A DNA stretch of 8,482 bases, from the NCBI GenBank assembly GCA_038246975.1, contig JBBRVJ010000167.1:1-8482 (forward strand). Reading direction: 5' to 3'. Positions within the stretch are counted from its first letter, which is position 1; each line of letters opens with the position of its first letter. A model generated the notes under the pieces. The model saw only the letters and a list, made by a program, of their open reading frames with translations, had not been told where the DNA came from and did no database searches. Both the position numbers and the translations under genes were made by a program. The DNA comes from JAIYDJ01 sp038246975 (GTDB lineage: Bacteria; Pseudomonadota; Alphaproteobacteria; Rhodobacterales; Rhodobacteraceae). Shown in pieces: positions 1 to 7,554 of the stretch.

Positions 1-1229
1 GCATCCAGCCCGATCACCCCCGCCGTCACGTTCGACAGCACCGAATCGAATTGCCTGCGCCGGGTTTCGGTCTGGCGGTGACTGTCCATCAGGGCCTCGC
101 GCTGGCCCTTCAACTGCCGGGTCATCTGGTTGAAGATGCGGCCCAGCATGGCAATCTCGTCGTCGCCTTCCTCTTCATAGACCTGTACATCCAGATCGCC
201 TTGTCCGACCCGCTGCGCGGCCCCGGCCAGACGACCCACCGGCCGCGACAGCCGTTCGGCAAACCACAACCCGCCCCAGACGGCGGCCAACACCAGGATG
301 ACGGCAAACCCAAGGTACAGCAACCCGAAGTTGAACAAGATGCGGCCCCGCTCGGATTCCAACTGCTGATACAGGGCGACGGTCTGCTTGGTTTCATCCA
401 GCAACGACAGGATCGAGCCGTCCACCTTGCGCGACACATACAGATAGCGGTCGGCAAACGGTTCCAGATGGATCAGCGCGCGGAATTCGTTGTTCTGCCA
501 GTCTTCGATGACCACGGTTTCGCCACGGTCGGCTCGGGCCAGATCGGCGGCGCTGGGGGGTTCATAGTCGAACAGATAGCTTTTATCGCCGCGTGTCTGC
601 AGCGCGCCGGTGCCGTCGATCAGGTAAACCTCGCGCAAGCCGCGTTGCACAGCGGCCTGCCCTTCGGTCAACAGCGGGCGGATATCGCCGTCGCTGAGGA
701 AGAAGGTCGATTGTTTCGAGAGGTTCAGGTATCGCGCCAACGCCTCGGCGTCGCCGGTCAGGTTGACGCGGTGTTCGGCTTCATAGGCCTCTGCCGCCGC
801 CAGCGACGTGCCGACCACCTCGCGCACCCGTTCGGAAAACCACCCTTCCAGACCCACATTCACCGTCAACACGGCAAACACGGCGACCAGAACCGTGGGA
901 ATCAGCGCGACGATGGCGAATACCCCGGTTAACCGCAGGTGCAGCCGCGACCCCGCAGACTGGCTTCGCCGGTCGTTGATCATCCGCACCACGCGGGCCA
1001 AAACCAGCGTCGCCACCAGCAGGACATAGACGAAATCGGCCAGCAGAACCAACCGCAAGGCGGGCGACGAGGCCCCCTGATTGAACGGCCCAAGCGCCAG
1101 AAACGTCAGAACGGCCAGCAGCGGGCCCAGAAAGACCAGCCCCAGCGTCATGCCGGTTTGCACCCGCCGTTGCCTTCGCAGGCGCGACAGACGCAGAATC
1201 CAGGTGTTGCCGCGTGTGGTGCCCAGCAC
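1..1229 (-). CDS. ntrY: NtrY, nitrogen-regulation membrane sensor histidine kinase (N-terminal 409 residues only)
   Basis: Inner-membrane sensor kinase, expected to phosphorylate NtrX in nitrogen and redox control. The window edge cuts the gene, so the HisKA and ATPase domains are not visible. Seen in the translation: three hydrophobic segments at about residues 27-47, 58-81 and 101-124, a periplasmic stretch of about 170 residues, a fourth hydrophobic segment at about 298-323, a HAMP linker at about 322-374 (SRPVGRLAGAAQRVGQGDL), and the opening of a PAS domain (FDSVLSNVTAGVIGLD, ending at 409). The SAGSRLHLRL stretch before the third segment and this overall plan are typical of NtrY. An in-frame TAA lies at 1247-1245; the first usable start is GTG at 1229 with an AGGG element 8 bases upstream, but the start is not certain (ATG at 1151 would cut into the first membrane segment). 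It follows ntrC by 92 bases on the same strand, as in other alphaproteobacterial ntrBC-ntrYX clusters. Confidence 0.9.
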   Translation of the reverse strand, partial: MLGTTRGNTWILRLSRLRRQRRVQTGMTLGLVFLGPLLAVLTFLALGPFNQGASSPALRLVLLADFVYVLLVATLVLARVVRMINDRRSQSAGSRLHLRLTGVFAIVALIPTVLVAVFAVLTVNVGLEGWFSERVREVVGTSLAAAEAYEAEHRVNLTGDAEALARYLNLSKQSTFFLSDGDIRPLLTEGQAAVQRGLREVYLIDGTGALQTRGDKSYLFDYEPPSAADLARADRGETVVIEDWQNNEFRALIHLEPFADRYLYVSRKVDGSILSLLDETKQTVALYQQLESERGRILFNFGLLYLGFAVILVLAAVWGGLWFAERLSRPVGRLAGAAQRVGQGDLDVQVYEEEGDDEIAMLGRIFNQMTRQLKGQREALMDSHRQTETRRRQFDSVLSNVTAGVIGLD

Positions 1230-1248
1230 CTTGCCCGCCCTAGGTTAA

Positions 1249-1308
1249 GGGCAGACCTGCGTCCTGCCCGCTACATGCTGTATCCGCTGTCACCGTGCAC
1301 GACACGGT
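1249..1308 (-). other. Two short inverted repeats in the ntrC-ntrY gap
   Basis: The 92-base gap between the ntrC stop (1322) and the ntrY start (1229) holds two small dyads. One is ACCGTG/CACGGT at 1292-1297 and 1303-1308 with a 5-base loop. The other is GGGCAG/CTGCCC at 1249-1254 and 1264-1269 with a 9-base loop. Neither is followed by a T-run on the minus strand, so neither looks like a classical intrinsic terminator. They could attenuate or process the transcript between ntrC and ntrY, or be chance pairing in GC-rich DNA. Confidence 0.25.
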
Positions 1309-1321
1309 TCCTGTGGCGGTT

Positions 1322-2689
1322 TTACATCAGTTTGCGGCGGCGAGTCACGCTGATATCGAGGTCGGTGATCTTCTTGCGCAAAGTATTCCGGTTGATGCCC
1401 AGAAGGTCCGCGCATTTCGCCTGATTGCCCCCTGTCGCATCCAGCGCGATCTCGATCAGCGGCAATTCCATCTCGCGCAGGATGCGGTCGTAAACGCCGG
1501 GCGGTGGCAATTGGCCTTCGTGCAGATCGAAATACCGCTTCAGATGCCGGCGGACCGAGGCGGACAGCCGTTCCCCCTCGGCAGGCGCGCCGCGCGCGGG
1601 CATCGCCGCCTGTGCCCCGCCCAATGCCGCTTCGAACTCGGCCGCATTGATTTCAGGCTCCGACGACGTGACCAGCAAGCGTTTGAGCGTGTTTTCCAAC
1701 TGCCGCACGTTGCCGGGCCACGGATAGCTGCGCAACAAGTTGCGCGCATCGGTCGACAGGCGGCGCACCGTGCCCATCTCCCGTTCGCCCCGCGTCAGGA
1801 AATGCTCTGCCAGCAGGGGGATATCCTCGACCCGTTCACGCAGCGCAGGCACGTTGATCGTCACCCCGCTCAGACGGTAATACAAATCCTTGCGAAATTT
1901 GCCCGCCTCCATCCGCTGTGCCAGATCGGCCTGCGACGTGGCCATGATGCGCGGTGCATGGTCTGACAGCATGTCCAGCATCCGCACCAGCCGGGCCTGC
2001 CCGTCTTCGTCAAAGTCGGCCACCTCGTCCAGCACCAAAGAGCCCCCCCGGGCGCGCGACAGGATGGTCGAAATCCCCTCGACCCCTGCCAGATCGCCCG
2101 CCTGCGCCACCACGAACGGCTGACTGCGGCGATCCGAAAAGTCGTGAATGGCCCGCGCAATCAACGATTTGCCCGTGCCGGATTCACCGGTGATCAACAC
2201 CGCCAGATCGGTGTTCATCACCCGCGCCACCAGCCGGTACAGCGCCTGCATCGACGCGGTCCGCCCGACCAGCGGCAAGTCATCGCCGGTTTCGCGCACC
2301 ATCATCACCGGTTTCGGCACCCGGCGTTTGAGGTCCAGCGCACGGGCTGATCGCTTCATCAGATCAGGAAGATCGAAGGGTTTGGGCAAATAATCATAGG
2401 CCTCGGCCTCTGCCGCCTGAATAGCGGTCATGATCGTGTTCTGCGCCGAAATGACGATGACCGGCAGACCGGGGCGCATCTGGCCGATGCGGGGCAACGC
2501 CTCCAGCCCGTTGCCGTCGGGCATGATCACGTCCGAGATCACAAGATCGCCCTTGCCCTCTTCGACCCAGCGCATCAGCGTCACCAGGCTGCTGGTGGCA
2601 TGAACCTTGCACCCGGCCCGGGTCAGCGCCTGCGTAAGCACCGTGCGAATCGTGCGGTCGTCATCAGCGACCAGAACAGTGCCATCCAT
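1322..2689 (-). CDS. ntrC: NtrC, nitrogen response regulator lacking the GAFTGA sigma-54 loop
   Basis: DNA-binding response regulator of the nitrogen starvation response, 455 residues. Receiver domain (about 4-118): acidic pocket D9-D11, phosphoacceptor D53 in VISDVIMPDG, S81 and K103 in PKPF. AAA+ domain (about 138-340): Walker A GESGTGKS at 168-175, Walker B LVLDEV at 218-223, the FRKDLYYRL arginine stretch at 265-273, and WPGNVRQLEN at 324-333 with R329 as likely sensor II. A Fis-type helix-turn-helix ends the protein (about 420-443, GGNQAKCADLLGINRNTLRK). Between PFVV (191-194) and GGSLVLDE (215-222) there are only about 20 residues; the ESELFGHEKGAFTGA loop of ordinary NtrC is absent. 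R. capsulatus NtrC has the same lack and is reported to activate sigma-70 polymerase, so I infer the same mode here. The start at 2689 is chosen because AAGGAG lies 8 bases upstream (2703-2698) and TGATG joins it to the ntrB stop. Confidence 0.97.
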   Translation of the reverse strand: MDGTVLVADDDRTIRTVLTQALTRAGCKVHATSSLVTLMRWVEEGKGDLVISDVIMPDGNGLEALPRIGQMRPGLPVIVISAQNTIMTAIQAAEAEAYDYLPKPFDLPDLMKRSARALDLKRRVPKPVMMVRETGDDLPLVGRTASMQALYRLVARVMNTDLAVLITGESGTGKSLIARAIHDFSDRRSQPFVVAQAGDLAGVEGISTILSRARGGSLVLDEVADFDEDGQARLVRMLDMLSDHAPRIMATSQADLAQRMEAGKFRKDLYYRLSGVTINVPALRERVEDIPLLAEHFLTRGEREMGTVRRLSTDARNLLRSYPWPGNVRQLENTLKRLLVTSSEPEINAAEFEAALGGAQAAMPARGAPAEGERLSASVRRHLKRYFDLHEGQLPPPGVYDRILREMELPLIEIALDATGGNQAKCADLLGINRNTLRKKITDLDISVTRRRKLM

Positions 2690-3800
2690 CAGCGGGTCTC
2701 CTTCTTGGGTTCTTTGGGGCTGGGCACCTTGGGGGCCAGCGGCAACGACAAACGAAACACCGTGCGGCCCGGAACGGATTCGACCCCGATCCAACCGTTG
2801 TGGTCTGAAATGATCTTGGACACCAAAGCCAGTCCCAACCCCGTACCGTTTTCACGTCCCGAGACAAAAGGTTCGAACACATCCCCCGCGATGTCGGGCG
2901 GCAGGCCGGGACCGTCGTCGATGATCTCGACCTGCAAGGGCAGCGACGCGCCCGGCCCGTCCTTGCGGCGCAGACGCAGGCCCATGTCGTAGAACGTATG
3001 CAGCCGGATCGTGCCGCCCTTGCGGTCGGCAGCCTCGGACGCGTTCTTGATCAGGTTAAGAAAGACCTGCATCAACTGATCGGGATCGGCATAAGTCGCG
3101 GGCAGCGACGGGTCGTAATCCTCGATAAACATCATATGGGCGGCGTAGCCGATCTGAGCCGACTTGCGCGCCCGGTCCAGCGCGTCGTGGATGTTCACCG
3201 CGCGGCGGTCCGGTGGGCGGAGGTTGCCGAACTGTTCGACCTGCTCCAGCAATTTGACGATCCGCCGGGTTTCCTCGACGATCAGGTCGGTCAACTCGCG
3301 GTCCTCGGGGCTGACGTTCATCGAGATCAACTGTGCCGCGCCCGAGATGCCTGCCAGCGGATTCTTGATCTCGTGCGCCAGCATTTCCGCCATGCCGATC
3401 GCCGATTTCGCCGAGGATTTCACCTGCATCGCGCGGCCCATCCGGTCGGCAATGTCGCGCGGGGTGATCAGCAGCATCACGATATCGGGGTTGTCGTGCA
3501 TCGGGGCCAATTGGATGTTGCATTGCACGGGGGGACGTTCGCCCGTCGTCACATCGACATCGTTGATGAACAGCGCCGCCTGATTGGCGCGGGCGCGGGC
3601 CAGCGCCTCGTCCATCGGCGCGTCGACTGCCAACCGGTCGAACGCCGGTTGCCCCTTCAGCGTCCGGCTGGAGGCGTTCAGGAACGTCTCTGCCGCCGGA
3701 TTGGCCTCGATGATCAGCCCGTCGCGGTCGATCAGCAAGGCCGGAACCGGCAGCGAGGCCCAGATCACCCCCGGCACCGGATAGGGCGCACGATAGGGGG

Positions 3801-3804
<4 letters not shown>
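2689..3804 (-). CDS. ntrB: NtrB, nitrogen-regulation sensor histidine kinase/phosphatase
   Basis: Cytoplasmic two-component kinase, 371 residues, expected to phosphorylate NtrC when nitrogen is scarce and to dephosphorylate it when PII (GlnB) signals plenty. No membrane segment is seen. A PAS-like domain covers about 12-118 (ASLPVPALLIDRDGLIIEAN near its start). The HisKA domain has phosphoacceptor H144 in MLAHEIKNPLAGISGAAQLI. The ATPase domain shows the N box around N250 and N254 (LNLIKNASEA), the G1 box DDGPGLP (296-302), the F box FEPFVSG (310-316) and the G2 box NGTGLGLALV (319-328). Its length fits the family. The ATG overlaps the dusB stop by 4 bases (ATGA), and its TGA shares one base with the ntrC ATG, so the pair is probably translationally coupled. 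The last ten residues are lysine- and proline-rich and follow the ATPase fold. Confidence 0.97.
2698..2703 (-). promoter_or_regulatory. Ribosome-binding site of ntrC, inside the ntrB end
   Basis: AAGGAG on the minus strand lies 8 bases before the ntrC ATG at 2689, within the last codons of ntrB. It decides the ntrC start over an in-frame ATG 105 bases upstream, which has no family-like sequence after it. Confidence 0.75.
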
Positions 3805-4793
<989 letters not shown>

Positions 4794-4802
4794 GGGCCGG
4801 AT

Positions 4803-4809
4803 TCCTTCT
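4803..4809 (-). promoter_or_regulatory. Ribosome-binding site supporting the TTG start of dusB
   Basis: AGAAGGA on the minus strand ends 9 bases before TTG at 4793. With an in-frame stop at 4823-4821, it makes TTG the most likely start. A small dyad, GCGTA/TACGC at 4816-4820 and 4826-4830 with a 5-base loop, lies just upstream in the leader and may affect access to this site; its function is unknown. Confidence 0.6.
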
Positions 4810-4926
4810 CTTGTTGCGTATCAACTACGCTAATCGGCCCGGATGACAAAGACGCGGCGGTGATAATCTGCCTTAAATCCGTGCAATGCCTAAAATTTAT
4901 GCGACGTGCGTGATTTCGCGACCAGA

Positions 4927-4955
4927 TTGTCACGGTCGGGCCGCTGCCCTAGACA
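4927..4955 (+). promoter_or_regulatory. Candidate sigma-70-type promoter for ispDF-pgpA-cinA
   Basis: TTGTCA (4927-4932) and TAGACA (4950-4955) are separated by 17 bases, the ideal spacing. Transcription would begin near 4962, leaving a leader of about 20 bases before the ispDF ATG, with AAAGGGGA (4969-4976) as ribosome-binding site. The -35 matches the consensus at 5 of 6 positions and the -10 at only 3 of 6. This is a prediction from sequence only. The rest of the 187-base divergent region (4794-4980) must also hold the dusB promoter, which I cannot place with confidence. Confidence 0.4.
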
Positions 4956-4980
4956 GGGTACGCGCGTCAAAGGGGACTGC

Positions 4981-6099
4981 ATGACGACTGCCGTGATCAT
5001 CGTGGCCGCAGGCCGGGGCACCCGAGCCGGGGGCAGCCTGCCAAAACAGTGGCAGATGCTGGCAGGTCGGCCGGTGCTGGCGCATACCCTGGGGGCGTTC
5101 GAAGGCTATCGCCGGGTTTTGGTGATCCACCCCGAGGACCGTGTCCGCGCTACAGAATTCGGCGTCGAACTGGTGACCGGCGGAGCAACCCGCGATGCGT
5201 CGGTCCGTGCGGCGCTGGAGGCTCTGGACGGCACCGGCGTGACGCGGGTTCTGATCCACGACGGCGCGCGGCCTTTGGTTCCCCACGCAGTCGTGGCACG
5301 GGTGTTGTCAGCGCTGCACCACGCCCCCGGTGCCGCCCCCGCCCTGCCGATTTCGGATGCGCTGTGGCTCGGGGCCGAGGGCCGGGTCGAGGGCGCGCGC
5401 GCGCGTGAGGGGCTGTTCCGCGCGCAGACCCCGCAAGGCTTTCACTTTGGGCCGATTCTGGCGGCGCATCGTGCCTCTGTCGGGCAGGCGGCGGATGATG
5501 TGGCCGTGGCGCGCGCGGCGGGGCTTGACGTGGCCATCGTCGAGGGCGACGAGGACAACCTGAAACTGACCTATCCGGCGGATTTCGCGCGGGCAGAGGG
5601 CATCTTGCGGGGGCGCGGCGTGGACATCAGGGTGGGCAACGGGTTTGACGTACATGCGTTCTGCGACGGCGATCAGGTCTGGCTCTGTGGGGTTTCGGTC
5701 CCGCATGGGCGCGGGTTGCTGGGCCATTCCGATGCTGACGTGGGAATGCACGCGCTGACCGACGCGATCTATGGCGCGCTGGCGGACGGTGATATCGGCC
5801 AGCATTTCCCGCCGTCCGACCCCCAGTGGAAGGGGGCCGAAAGTCACATCTTTCTGCGCCATGCGATTGGTCGGATGGCCGCACGGGGCTATGTTCTGTC
5901 GAACTGCGACGTGACGCTGATCTGCGAGCGGCCCAGGATCGGACCCCATGCCGGGGCGATGCGGTCGGCCTTGGCGGATATCATGGGGGTGGACGTGGAC
6001 CGGGTCAGCGTCAAGGCCACGACGTCGGAAAAACTGGGCTTCACGGGCCGCAAAGAGGGCATCGCGGCGCAGGCGACAGCGACGCTGGTGCGCCGATGA
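4981..6099 (+). CDS. ispDF: IspDF, bifunctional MEP cytidylyltransferase / MECDP synthase
   Basis: Fused enzyme of the non-mevalonate isoprenoid pathway, 372 residues. The IspD half (about 1-210) makes CDP-methylerythritol from MEP and CTP; it shows the CTP-binding VAAGRGTRAGGSLPKQW (8-24), HDGARPLVP (93-101), TPQGF (150-154) and DNLKLTYPADF (192-202). The IspF half (about 215-372) cyclises the phosphorylated product to MEcPP; it shows GNGFDVHAF with metal ligands D223 and H225, GHSDADV (248-254), the third metal ligand H257 in MHALTD, and ATTSEKLGFTGR (346-357). Both active sites look intact. The intermediate IspE step is not encoded here; the D-F fusion is common in alphaproteobacteria. An upstream in-frame ATG at 4906 is rejected because the family start aligns at 4981, preceded by AAAGGGGA. 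The stop overlaps the pgpA start by 4 bases. Confidence 0.97.
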   Translation: MTTAVIIVAAGRGTRAGGSLPKQWQMLAGRPVLAHTLGAFEGYRRVLVIHPEDRVRATEFGVELVTGGATRDASVRAALEALDGTGVTRVLIHDGARPLVPHAVVARVLSALHHAPGAAPALPISDALWLGAEGRVEGARAREGLFRAQTPQGFHFGPILAAHRASVGQAADDVAVARAAGLDVAIVEGDEDNLKLTYPADFARAEGILRGRGVDIRVGNGFDVHAFCDGDQVWLCGVSVPHGRGLLGHSDADVGMHALTDAIYGALADGDIGQHFPPSDPQWKGAESHIFLRHAIGRMAARGYVLSNCDVTLICERPRIGPHAGAMRSALADIMGVDVDRVSVKATTSEKLGFTGRKEGIAAQATATLVRR

Positions 6100-6581
6100 T
6101 CCGCGCCATTCTGACGGTGGGCGGCGTCGGGTATCTGCGCCCTGCATCAGGCACTTGGGCCTCGGCGCTGGCTGTCGCGGTGGGGTTGGGGCTGCACTGG
6201 TTGGGCGGGTTTCCGTTGCTGGCGGTGGCGATGGTTGCGGCGACTGTGGCCGGGTTCTGGGCCTGCGGGCAAGAATATGCGGGCAAGCCGGCGGCCGATC
6301 CTTCGGAAGTGGTGATCGACGAAGTGGCGGGCCAGTGGCTGGCGTTGTGCTTTCCGTCTGCCGCGTTCTGGTGGATGGGGCTGGACCATTTCCCCTATCC
6401 CGGTTGGGTCGCGGCCTTCCTGTTCTTTCGGTTGTTCGACATCTGGAAGCCTTGGGTGATCGGCTGGGCCGATCGGCGCGGTGATCCTGCCGGGATCATG
6501 CTGGATGATCTGCTGGCGGGGATCGCGGCGGGACTTGCGGTGATCTTGGCGGCCGGCCTTGCGCATGGGGTGCTGATGTGA
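6096..6581 (+). CDS. pgpA: Phosphatidylglycerophosphatase A
   Basis: Inner-membrane phosphatase of the PgpA family, which removes the terminal phosphate of phosphatidylglycerophosphate to give phosphatidylglycerol; 161 residues. Seen: PASGTWAS (16-23) near the N-terminus, the conserved acidic signature DPSEVVIDEVAGQW (68-81), FRLFDIWKPW (111-120) and GDPAGIMLDDLLAG (129-142). Hydrophobic segments lie at about 22-55, 82-112 and 136-158. These are the usual PgpA landmarks and the length is normal. The ATG overlaps the ispDF stop as ATGA (6096-6099) with no strong ribosome-binding site, pointing to translation coupled to ispDF. The stop overlaps the GTG start of cinA by 4 bases. Membrane phospholipid and isoprenoid genes are therefore co-expressed, though a direct functional link is not evident. 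Confidence 0.94.
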   Translation: MIRAILTVGGVGYLRPASGTWASALAVAVGLGLHWLGGFPLLAVAMVAATVAGFWACGQEYAGKPAADPSEVVIDEVAGQWLALCFPSAAFWWMGLDHFPYPGWVAAFLFFRLFDIWKPWVIGWADRRGDPAGIMLDDLLAGIAAGLAVILAAGLAHGVLM

Positions 6582-7048
6582 CCGCCCAATTGCTGGCCGC
6601 CGCACGGGCCAAGGGACTGCGGTTTGCCACCGCAGAAAGCTGCACCGGGGGGATGATTTCCGCCGCCCTGACCGAGGCTGCCGGATCGTCGGATGTGTTC
6701 GACCGGGGCTTCGTGACCTATTCCAATGCCGCCAAGACCGACATGTTGGGGGTGTTGCCGCAAACCCTGCTGGAGGTAGGGGCGGTGTCGGAGCAGGTGG
6801 CGCAGGAAATGGCCGAGGGGGCCTTGGCGCGATCAGCGGCGGATTTGGCGGTATCGGTGACCGGCATTGCCGGTCCGGGCGGCTCCGAGTTCAAGCCTGA
6901 AGGCCGGGTGTGCTTTGGTCTGGCCGTCAAGGGCCGCCCGACCCGCGTTGAGACCGTCGATTTCGGCGCGATTGGCCGCGAACAGGTTCGGGCCGCGACG
7001 GTTGTTCATGCCCTGCATCTGCTGTCACAGGCGGTTCAGACGGCGTAA
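6578..7048 (+). CDS. pncC: Stand-alone CinA C-terminal domain protein, nicotinamide-nucleotide amidase (PncC type)
   Basis: Soluble 156-residue protein consisting only of the CinA C-terminal domain, without the N-terminal molybdopterin-binding-like domain of full CinA. This family deamidates NMN to nicotinate mononucleotide in NAD salvage. Seen: TAESCTGGMIS (18-28) with the likely catalytic serine S21, AAKTDMLGV (51-59) carrying the likely catalytic lysine K53, TGIAGPGGS (95-103) and KPEGRVCFGLA (106-116). The start is GTG at 6578, overlapping the pgpA stop as GTGA; the ATG at 6576 is in the pgpA frame. It is the last gene of the ispDF-pgpA-cinA run and its end overlaps the convergent COQ10-like gene by 13 bases. 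It may also be annotated cinA or ygaD/ydeJ-like; the family call is firm, but activity is inferred. Confidence 0.92.
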   Translation: MTAQLLAAARAKGLRFATAESCTGGMISAALTEAAGSSDVFDRGFVTYSNAAKTDMLGVLPQTLLEVGAVSEQVAQEMAEGALARSAADLAVSVTGIAGPGGSEFKPEGRVCFGLAVKGRPTRVETVDFGAIGREQVRAATVVHALHLLSQAVQTA

Positions 7049-7485
7049 ACCTTCGCCGCGCGGGACTCGAACGCCCGTACAACCCGGCTCATCGCCTCTT
7101 TGAATACCAGACCGATCACGCTGGCCAGAATCGCGTTGCGAAACTCGAAGTCCACGGTGAACTCCACCTCGCAGCCGCCTTCGGGGCGGTCGCGGAACAG
7201 CCAGACCGATTTCAGATGCTTCAGCGGACCGTCCAGATACTCGGTATCAATCCGGCGCAGGTCGGGCCACAGCTCGACCCGGCTGCCGAATTTTTCGCGG
7301 AACACCTTGAAACTGATCACCAGATCCGCCTCCATCACCTCGCCCCCTTCGACCGGATGGCGCGACCTTATGCGGGCTGCGGAGTTCCACGGCAGGAATT
7401 CAGGGTAACTGGCAACATCGGCCACGAGGGCGAACATCTGGTCGGCGGTGTGGGGCAATTGGCGGATTTCGTGATGGTGGGGCAT
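7036..7485 (-). CDS. COQ10/START-like (SRPBCC, RatA-type) protein, probable ubiquinone-binding chaperone
   Basis: 149-residue protein of the polyketide cyclase/START superfamily, in the subgroup containing mitochondrial COQ10 and bacterial RatA/YfjG. COQ10 binds ubiquinone and is needed for its normal use in respiration; that is the likely role in an alphaproteobacterium. The name RatA (ribosome association toxin) comes from the E. coli homologue and should not be taken as function. Seen: helix-grip landmarks VADVASYPEFLPW (21-33), YLDGPLKHLKSVWLF (83-97), VDFEFRNAILASVIGLVF (111-128) and a C-terminal helix (RVVRAFESRA). There is no signal peptide. The start at 7485 has AGGA 5 bases upstream; an in-frame ATG at 7542 would run into the hpt leader and adds 19 unrelated residues. 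It diverges from hpt and converges on cinA with a 13-base overlap. Confidence 0.9.
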   Translation of the reverse strand: MPHHHEIRQLPHTADQMFALVADVASYPEFLPWNSAARIRSRHPVEGGEVMEADLVISFKVFREKFGSRVELWPDLRRIDTEYLDGPLKHLKSVWLFRDRPEGGCEVEFTVDFEFRNAILASVIGLVFKEAMSRVVRAFESRAAKVYAV

Positions 7486-7554
7486 GGTGTCCTGAGGCGT
7501 GACTTGGCCCTTGGTATTGGGTAGACCGGAGAGGGAAATCAAGAGGACACCATG
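7483..7554. repeat. Perfect 11-base inverted repeat over the two divergent translation starts
   Basis: CATGGTGTCCT at 7483-7493 is the exact reverse complement of AGGACACCATG at 7544-7554, with 50 bases between. Each arm is the ribosome-binding site, spacer and ATG of one divergent gene (COQ10-like and hpt). The match stops sharply at both ends. It may be only two similar translation-initiation regions facing each other. The 50 bases between must hold the promoters of both genes; I see no clear -10/-35 pair for either. Confidence 0.6.

Noticed and set aside
51..932. 293-codon open frame on the plus strand opposite ntrY
   Set aside because: The minus strand reads as NtrY with membrane segments, HAMP and PAS start; the plus reading has no domain features.
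1249..1269. Possible intrinsic terminator after ntrC
   Set aside because: The stem is only 6 bases with a 9-base loop and no T-run follows on the minus strand.
1295..1966. Open frame on the plus strand opposite the 3' half of ntrC
   Set aside because: Shadow of the NtrC AAA+ and helix-turn-helix coding region.
2689..2794. Upstream in-frame ATG that would extend NtrC by 35 residues
   Set aside because: The extra residues are not receiver-like, the extension lies wholly inside ntrB, and AAGGAG sits correctly for the ATG at 2689.
4819..4849. dusB promoter with TTGTCA at 4849-4844 on the minus strand
   Set aside because: The best matching -10 (TTGATA) lies 19 bases away and closer positions match poorly, so I do not call it as a feature.
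4906..4980. Upstream in-frame ATG that would extend IspDF by 25 residues
   Set aside because: The extension covers the likely promoter and ribosome-binding site, and IspD proteins normally begin just before the VAAGRGTR motif.
7486..7542. Upstream in-frame ATG that would extend the COQ10-like protein by 19 residues
   Set aside because: It runs into the hpt ribosome-binding site, adds sequence unlike the family, and the ATG at 7485 has its own AGGA.
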